Positions 58,801-64,000 of a stretch of 64,000 nucleotides of DNA are shown piece after piece. Source of the stretch: Tigriopus japonicus (lineage: Eukaryota; Arthropoda; Copepoda; Harpacticoida; Harpacticidae); NCBI GenBank assembly GCA_010645155.1, contig JAAGOF010000088.1, positions 298,423 to 362,422 on the forward strand, read 5' to 3'. The first letter of the stretch is position 1. Every line of letters starts with the position of its first letter. A model generated the notes under the pieces. That model did no database searches. It was given only the letters and a program-made list of their open reading frames with translations, and was not told where the DNA came from. The position numbers and the translations under genes are program-made.

Positions 58801-59976
58801 TAAAAAAGACCTTGTATTATATTTTGACTTCTACAGTACACAGCAGACCTGTTCAAGATACTTTGAAAAAGTATCTAGATAAGATAGTATTTTCCGCAAA
58901 GTATCTAGATAAAGATAGTTCAAGATAGCTTCACAAAAAAACTATCGAGATAAGATACTTCAAGAGACTTTTCACAAAACGTATCTATGGAAGATACTTC
59001 TAAATACTTTTTGGGAAAATGCATAATGTAATGTGTACTAAACAATGCATGATGGATGCATTAACACAAAAGATTGAGAGAACACATTATCTAGATAAAG
59101 ATATATCAAGACAGTGTGCCAAAAAAAATATCTAGATAGATACTTCAACATATTTACCGAAAAAAGTATCTAGATAAAGATACTTAAAGATACTTTCCCG
59201 AAAAAAGTATCTAGATAAAGATTAAAGATAGTTTATCTTTTAAAAATCTTTTTATCTTTATCTAGATACTTTTTTTGGGAAAGAATCTTAAAGTATCTTT
59301 ATCTAGATACTTTTTTCGGTAAAGTATGATGAAGTATCTTTATCTAGATATTTTTTTCGGCAAACTGTCTTGATATATATTTATCTAGATAATGTGTTCT
59401 CTCAATCTTTTGTGTTAATGCATCCATCATACATTGTTTAGTATGCATTATGCATTTTCCCAAAAAAGTATCTAGAAGTATCTTATATAAATGCGTTTTG
59501 TGAAAAGTATCTTGAAGTATCTTATCTAGATAGTGTTTTTTGGGAAGGTATCTTGAACTATCTTTATCTAGATAAAGATAAAAGATAAACTATCTTTTAT
59601 CTTTATCTTTTATCTAGATAAGATAATTGGACAGGTCTGGTACACAGGAAATATTTCGGAACTTCTAATGCCTCCCCATATCCCGTTTAAAGAAGCATAC
59701 TCCAAAATCAAATAACTTTATGTCCAAAAAGTGGTTTGGAAAATATTGAAGAGGTTTGGAAACTTACCTTGAATCGAACAACATTAAAAAGACTGAAGAC
59801 TTCTGAAATGGACAAGGAGGAATTGATGAAAATACAGAAAACTTTTCTCATTTCGATTTAAACTTACTCCCTTTTCGATCAAAGGTATCAAGACCTTTGA
59901 GACCTTTTTTGTAGCCAAAACTCAGCGTACCTAAAAAGAAGCAAGATAAAACGACCAAAAATCTTACACCAGCCAT
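52860..59976 (-). CDS. Secreted arthropod CUB-domain protein, 15 exons, 393 aa
   Basis: Exons (5' to 3'): 59976-59868, 59802-59768, 58799-58697, 58625-58570, 58507-58490, 58362-58290, 58222-58207, 56614-56568, 54748-54644, 54571-54448, 54373-54252, 54196-54102, 53793-53703, 53638-53561, 52969-52860. They sum to 1182 bases, every junction is GT-AG, and all phases agree. A signal peptide (MAGVRFLVVLSCFFLGTLSF) comes first. Next is VFSLFNVVRF and a cysteine knot with GTGSCLSQQDC, GG and CASGFGVCC. The first CUB-like part has NCTYVRNEGYP, ICQIRLDF, LCGTLSGQHMYF and a C in SYIHC. A second part has APSGCTQFFTG, YSNCIRQNEGYCSVLYSE and the terminal GGFSLDYRQQPC. This set is typical of an uncharacterised family of extracellular arthropod proteins. 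CUB modules mediate protein or glycan binding; the ligand is unknown. Confidence 0.92.
53168..53500. mobile_element. hAT MITE, family TAGTGATGGACCGAAA, copy 2
   Basis: 333 bp with the same ends and interior order as 34541-34871. The flanks ATGGTTAT (53160-53167) and ATGGTCAT (53501-53508) agree at 7 of 8. It lies in the last intron of the CUB gene. Confidence 0.9.
55437..55690 (+). repeat. Diverged relative of the 32.8-33.3 kb palindrome
   Basis: GGAGTGGGAGGCTAGC, GAAT-CATG, TGCAACGTCGGAGTCAAAAG then TTATGC and GAGCTAGCCCT follow the order seen in 32865-33110. It lies in intron 8 of the CUB gene. Confidence 0.65.
57219..57425 (+). other. Unrecognised acidic open frame in intron 7 of the CUB gene
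   Basis: 68 codons, highly acidic (DYFDEEFSSPKVLEKSLKGS, then NEEENWFDELI), on the strand opposite to the CUB gene. It may be a transposase tail, but no motif supports that. Confidence 0.25.
58844..59639. mobile_element. hAT-type MITE built of ATCTAGAT palindromes
   Basis: The ends CAGACCTGTTCAAGATAC and, reverse-complemented, CAGACCTGTCCAATTATC are bordered by exact copies of GTACACAG (58836-58843 and 59640-59647). The 796-bp body consists of many AAAGTATCTAGATAAAGATA units arranged head to head around the centre near 59240, so the whole element can fold back and each unit also contains a small palindrome. It lies in intron 2 of the CUB gene. Confidence 0.93.
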
Positions 59977-59999
59977 GATGTCTCTGGAACCAACGAATG

Positions 60000-60610
60000 G
60001 ACCAAAGGTAAAATATGCCAAATTCCCCTTTCTCCAATGCGATCACACATTAGAGAATAACGGTCAGAGAACGGCTTTTTTATCACTGCTTATATTGAGG
60101 GAGTCAGTTTTCAATGGATTCTCGTTGTGTCTGTAATAATTCTTCAAAAATGGGTCAAACTTTGGATATGGGCTTGTTATGCACTTTAACCGGTTTGACG
60201 GAGTTTCAGATTCAAGCTCACCTGTAATTTCTAAGCCACAAAGGCGCTGGTAACATTGGAATCAGGGAGAGGGTGGCTTTCGTAGAAGGATGAAATTCAC
60301 CCTTAAGGCACCTCTACTTCTTACAGGGTTAGGCGTAATTGCTAGGGCAGAATTAATTTTAATGCAGAAGAAAAGATATGAGGTCGAGATTGAAATCTCG
60401 AGTGGTACTTGAAGAGATGTTCTCAAGCAAAATAAAACTCTTTAAATCAACTGATGACTTGATTCCACGGCTATGAAACGTTGAAAAAAAGGCACGATTT
60501 TTGCAGAAAACCGCAACATGTGACAAAGGTTTTATGAAACAACTGTCTTGCAAGATTATAAAAACTGCATTCCTCTCAGAAAAATAGGATCACATTTTTT
60601 TCCTTGCTCG
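60000..60610. promoter_or_regulatory. Upstream region of the CUB gene
   Basis: The first 250 bp before the CUB start codon are unique-looking. I saw no certain TATA box or initiator. No other gene is recognised in this interval. Confidence 0.3.
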
Positions 60611-60611
60611 T

Positions 60612-60800
60612 TCACGGGTTTTTAACCAATGCAAGTGAATAATTTCCCTGCAATGTTAGGTGTAAGTTTTTATAAAATATTTGGTCATCCAACGAATTTG
60701 AATTGCCGCTTTTGGGCACCCCGGTATATAGGGGTTGGTCAGGAACAGTTTGTAGGAAACATGATCCCAAATAATTGAAAAGTTGGTCCCTAATTATCAA
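60612..60800 (-). pseudogene. LINE 3' end fragment
   Basis: LQTVPDQPLYTGVPKSGNSN followed by SLDDQI is collinear with the last block of the LINE fragment at 51535-51640 (IPDRPTIQGLYRSANSKSLV). About 60 codons survive. Confidence 0.65.
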
Positions 60801-61093
60801 AATGGTTGCCTGATTGGATTTTCAAAAATTGCTCCCCAACACCTGCATGCAATGATGGTGCCCACCCCTGTTTATTGTATGTACAGTACAATGACTTTGC
60901 CGAGAGGCATTCGCAGGAGCTTGACGAAGGGTGAAATAATCTTGCCTCCCTTGCGCAAGAACTATTATCTCTCTAAGGAGACCATTGCGGGCAAGAGGTT
61001 ACTTTCATATTGCATTTGACAAAACAAGGAGAAACACATCCTCCATTCACTAATCTAAAGCCTTTTTCTTTAGGAACTTGACTTTTCAGAATT

Positions 61094-61237
61094 ATGGAAA
61101 CATGTCAGAAATTCATCATTGGCTGTCTTCTGGTGTTGTGTCTTTCTACCGTAGAGATTTCAACGAACGTGGCCCAAAACTTGACCCAAAGGAACAGAAA
61201 TAAAAAACGTGAAGCTTTTATTCATAGTCTCCTTTAA
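61094..61237 (+). CDS. Short ORF with signal peptide upstream of the CUB paralogue
   Basis: A 47-codon frame starts METCQKFIIGCLLVLCLSTV, a convincing signal peptide, then has NLTQRNRNKKR. It could be the first exon of the plus-strand CUB paralogue; CUB-family genes begin with such an exon. No clear donor was found before the stop. It lies divergent from the CUB gene start at 59976. Confidence 0.4.
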   Translation: METCQKFIIGCLLVLCLSTVEISTNVAQNLTQRNRNKKREAFIHSLL

Positions 61238-61442
61238 TTTGCTTGTTCGATTCTTCCATTACATCGTGTTTTATTTCTTTTTAGTCTTATCCATGTTTCA
61301 AATTGTCAAATTTAAGGTAAGCTCGTTTCCTTTTCATTGTTTATTTTTAAAAGTTCAAGCGTTTAGGGTCTTTTGTTCTAATTTTGAATCAATACTTCAA
61401 AATGTGAGCCCGAACTAACAACACTAGTTCAAGTAACTCCTC

Positions 61443-62226
61443 ACAGTGTTTCAAATGGCTTTTAGGTTTGAATTGAAACACCCAAACACATCTTGGCATT
61501 TTTTGAAACAAAAATTTAATGGGGAACAACTTTATCTTTATTTTATTATTTCAGTTTAAATTCAGGGAAAAGTTATGTACCTAAAAAGCTTTTGATTATA
61601 ACATTTTTGACAAACTATTTAATCCAAATTTATAGACTATTAACTTACCTGTTGAATTAAAATTGAATAAAAATACACTCATCAGGTTTGAATGGTCCAT
61701 TTTGGAAGCCAAAAAGCCGAAAAACGCTGTTGTATTAAAAAACCAATTCCCAAAGATTTCATAAAACTTTTCGATGTCGCAAAAATAGCTCATAGAGCTA
61801 TCATAGAGTAAGAGCTTATATTATTTTGAGCTATTTTGACATAAGCTTCAAAGCTAAAAAAAAACAATATTTTCGCGACATCGAGAAGCCAAATGTATAA
61901 AATCTTTGGGCATTGTTTTTTTTTGATATAACCAGCGTTTTTCAGCTTTTTGGCTTCCAAAATGGACCATTCACACCCAAATAGCTACGCAGTTGATGAA
62001 TGTATTTCTATTCAATTTGAATTATAAGTAAATAATCATAATATGGATTAAATAGTTTATCAAAAATGTTATAATCAATAGGTTTGCAGGCTTTTTCCCT
62101 GAACCTATACTTAAATAACACAATAAAAGTAAAGTTGCTCCCCATCAAATTTCGGGTCCAAAAAATGCTACGATGTCTTTGTGTATTTCGATCGAAACCT
62201 AAAAAGCCATTTGAAACACCGTGGAC
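61443..62226. mobile_element. Giant palindrome with arms of about 370 bp
   Basis: GTGTTTCAAATGGCTTTTAGG near the left end and AAGCCATTTGAAACACCGTGG near the right end are inverted. Pairing continues through CCAAGATGT, TTCAGGGAAAA, GGATTAAATAGTTT, TTTGAATGGTCCATTTTGGA and ATTTTCGCGACATCG-type blocks towards the centre at about 61820. A single-arm fragment occurs at 9681-9800. No transposase; foldback or MITE-type element. Confidence 0.82.
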
Positions 62227-63230
62227 AAGTATTCGTCTACCTCCGAAATACCTTTATGTGAAATTGTGTTGTAATAAGTGTCTCGGCCTGTGGCCGGTCA
62301 ACAGCACGCCCAATGGGCATTCAAAAAAACTAAATCTTTAAATTTGCAAAAAATGTAATGAACAGAAAAAAGACTTTTCTGTCTCTTTGTCTCTGACAAA
62401 AAAGTTGGTCGAAGTCTAACTTAACGATGTTAGAAGCCAATAGAGGGTTTTAAAGCAACCCCATATTCTTGTCACCTAGATGGTTGTGGCATAATTCAGC
62501 TTGCCCTGGAAACAGTTTGCTTGGGTACCCTCTCTTGCTCTAAAAAAGAAACAACTCGCCGTCGAAGCAAGCCTTCTTATGTGTGCTTCTGTTAAATCTT
62601 TGGCCTTAATTTGTGATTACTCAGCATGACTTTTTTATTTTTGAAAACATTGATTTCGTAGCTGAGCTCTAAGAGACTCAAAATATGAAGAGATCTTGAC
62701 TTGACTTGACTTGACTTGAAGTGTAAGTTGGGATAGCTTTAAGTTAAGAGACTTTGCCCCTTTTTGGCTCCATTTAGTGCCGATTTCTGTAACTTTTGGT
62801 TAAGCTTTTCAATAATATAAAAATTACAACAAATGCAAGAAGCTCTCTTTGGAAACTGCTTATGTTTCTTTCATTAATTTTTTGCAAGTTTTTTAAATGT
62901 TGGTGTTGTGGATGAAAGCTATTTACTACTTGTGGTCTCCTGTTACAGAGTTATTAATCAATAGTGAGGGACATAATGAGACGTATTTTCTAATGAAACG
63001 ATAATAACTCAGCAGTCTAAAGAAGCTAGCCAATCACGTGATATAAACCGTGTCCAAAAATGAGCGAGTTGTCAAAAAAATCCATGATTCAAAAATGAAA
63101 ATAAGTTAAGGTCAATCAATTTATTCTAAGTAAACAATAAGTGACTCTTTTGCATTATCATAAGCTTAGCACTGGTTTGTTTACCTTTTCACATCATTTC
63201 TGGAAAGCAAAGAGCAAACCTGGTTTCGTA
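62227..63230. other. AT-rich spacer with TTGAC microsatellite
   Basis: Four to five tandem TTGAC units at about 62697-62718. No gene recognised. Confidence 0.4.
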
Positions 63231-63234
63231 GAGA

Positions 63235-63543
63235 TGAAAATTTTGCTCCTCTTGCCACATGTAAGTTGAAATAATTTGGTCTCTCTTGAAGTTCTTCTTA
63301 ATAACACTTGTTAATAACAAAAATCTCTTTTATTCTATTGCATGTGTTGCAGGTTAAAAAAACTGGTTAGATGGTTATGACTCTAATCAGTATTTTGCTT
63401 TATTTCAGAATGACGCCTGTTCCACAGGGGGTACCAGAAACGGGACTTGCTACACGGGTACGTTTGTATAGCCTCACCCAAAAACTTTGTTGAGTTTTGT
63501 CTCACATTCATTTACGTTTCAGGTGCCGAATGTGAAACTCGAG
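63235..63543 (+). CDS. Start of a second arthropod CUB-type secreted protein (partial)
   Basis: Two confirmed exons, 63409-63457 (after TATTTCAG, donor GTACGT) and 63523-63543 (after ACGTTTCAG, donor GTTTGT), join as NDACSTGGTRNGTCYTGAEC then ETRG. This is the N-terminal GTC-EC-GG cysteine block of the same family as the minus-strand CUB gene (NDACQGISNEGTGSCLSQQD there). A candidate first exon, 63235-63261, reads MKILLLLPH with donor GTAAGTT and fits in phase 0, but it is short. The ORF at 61094 is an alternative start. The next expected block (CAxGFGVCC) was not found before 64000, so the gene continues outside or is broken. Confidence 0.68.
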
Positions 63544-64000
63544 GTTTGTTGAAACGGATTTGGTGCAGGATTAAGTTGAAACATCAAATTAGGAGGCAAA
63601 AAGACCTATATACACACCTATAACACATTACATAAAGTTCATCACGCAACATCACTTCTGTAGAATGCCATACATGTTTTGGAAAATATCTTACACGGTC
63701 AAGAAAAAGGATATGGACCTTCAAGAAAGTTACAGAGCACTAGTTATTTTGAATTCAATATAAAACTGTGCGGCACAATATTGTCACTTGCTCATCTTCC
63801 ACGACGGTAAGACAATTTCCCAATGACTATTTTGTAAATCTACAAACGAAAACTCTATTTGGCAAAAACACCTGAACATTTGAACGTTTCCTCAGACGAT
63901 TAAATAAATTTTAGTTTTTTTTTCCATTTCTACAGTTTCTACCAGTTCCCAATACTTTACACTTTCTGACTTATCCTAGAAATTAAGATTCCTTCAGCTC
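63544..64000. other. Intron or broken remainder of the CUB paralogue
   Basis: No exon with the expected FGVCC block is visible. An acceptor-like TTTCTACAG at about 63930-63938 leads only to a short frame. Confidence 0.35.

Overview
This window is AT-rich eukaryotic DNA with spliced genes (GT-AG introns, in-phase exons), dense DNA transposons and retroelement debris. It has no bacterial features. The two host gene families I can read are cysteine-rich secreted proteins that I know from arthropods, especially crustaceans. A short run of TTAGG, the arthropod telomere unit, lies near 38.1 kb. I infer an arthropod, most likely a copepod-like crustacean; the species cannot be named from sequence alone.

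Host genes. (1) A complete 15-exon gene on the minus strand (59976 to 52860) encodes a 393-residue secreted CUB-type protein. I joined every exon by splice sites and every junction keeps the frame, including exons of only 16 and 18 bases. (2) The start of a paralogue on the plus strand (exons at 63409 and 63523, possible first exon at 63235) lies divergent from it and runs off the window. (3) Three plus-strand exons (6644-7090, 13227-13452, 18382-18613) encode a secreted cysteine-rich protein with a discoidin-like C-terminal module; its two introns hold most of the transposons of the first 18 kb. (4) A putative two-exon membrane-anchored or secreted protein lies on the minus strand (32796 to 32199). 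(5) A THAP zinc-finger coding region (34338-37771) is cut by two transposons, and a P-element-like C-terminal piece lies at 42665-43072.

Mobile elements fill most of the rest. They include an intact DD37E Tc1/mariner element (7205-8745), a miniature LTR element (TRIM) with primer-binding site, polypurine tract and 5-bp target duplication (11204-11929), at least seven hAT-type elements of which most keep 8-bp target duplications, foldback elements with arms of 390-530 bp (18726-20812 and 25765-30946), decayed Ty3/Gypsy pieces, several LINE fragments and two elements flanked by TAA. Nesting is extreme. Near 23 kb a hAT element carrying a long LINE reverse-transcriptase ORF sits inside a Tc1-like transposase, and near 35 kb a hAT MITE sits inside a TAA-flanked element inside a THAP exon.

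Layout: 0-5 kb foldback repeat, Gypsy remnant, hAT MITE, hairpin; 5-18.6 kb discoidin-type gene with TE-filled introns; 18.7-31.7 kb foldback giants with nested Tc1, hAT and LINE; 32-43 kb putative secreted gene and disrupted THAP locus; 43-50 kb AT-rich spacer with hAT MITEs; 51-60 kb CUB gene; 60-64 kb palindrome and CUB paralogue start. The commonest pattern is the long near-perfect inverted repeat, of which I count at least fifteen.
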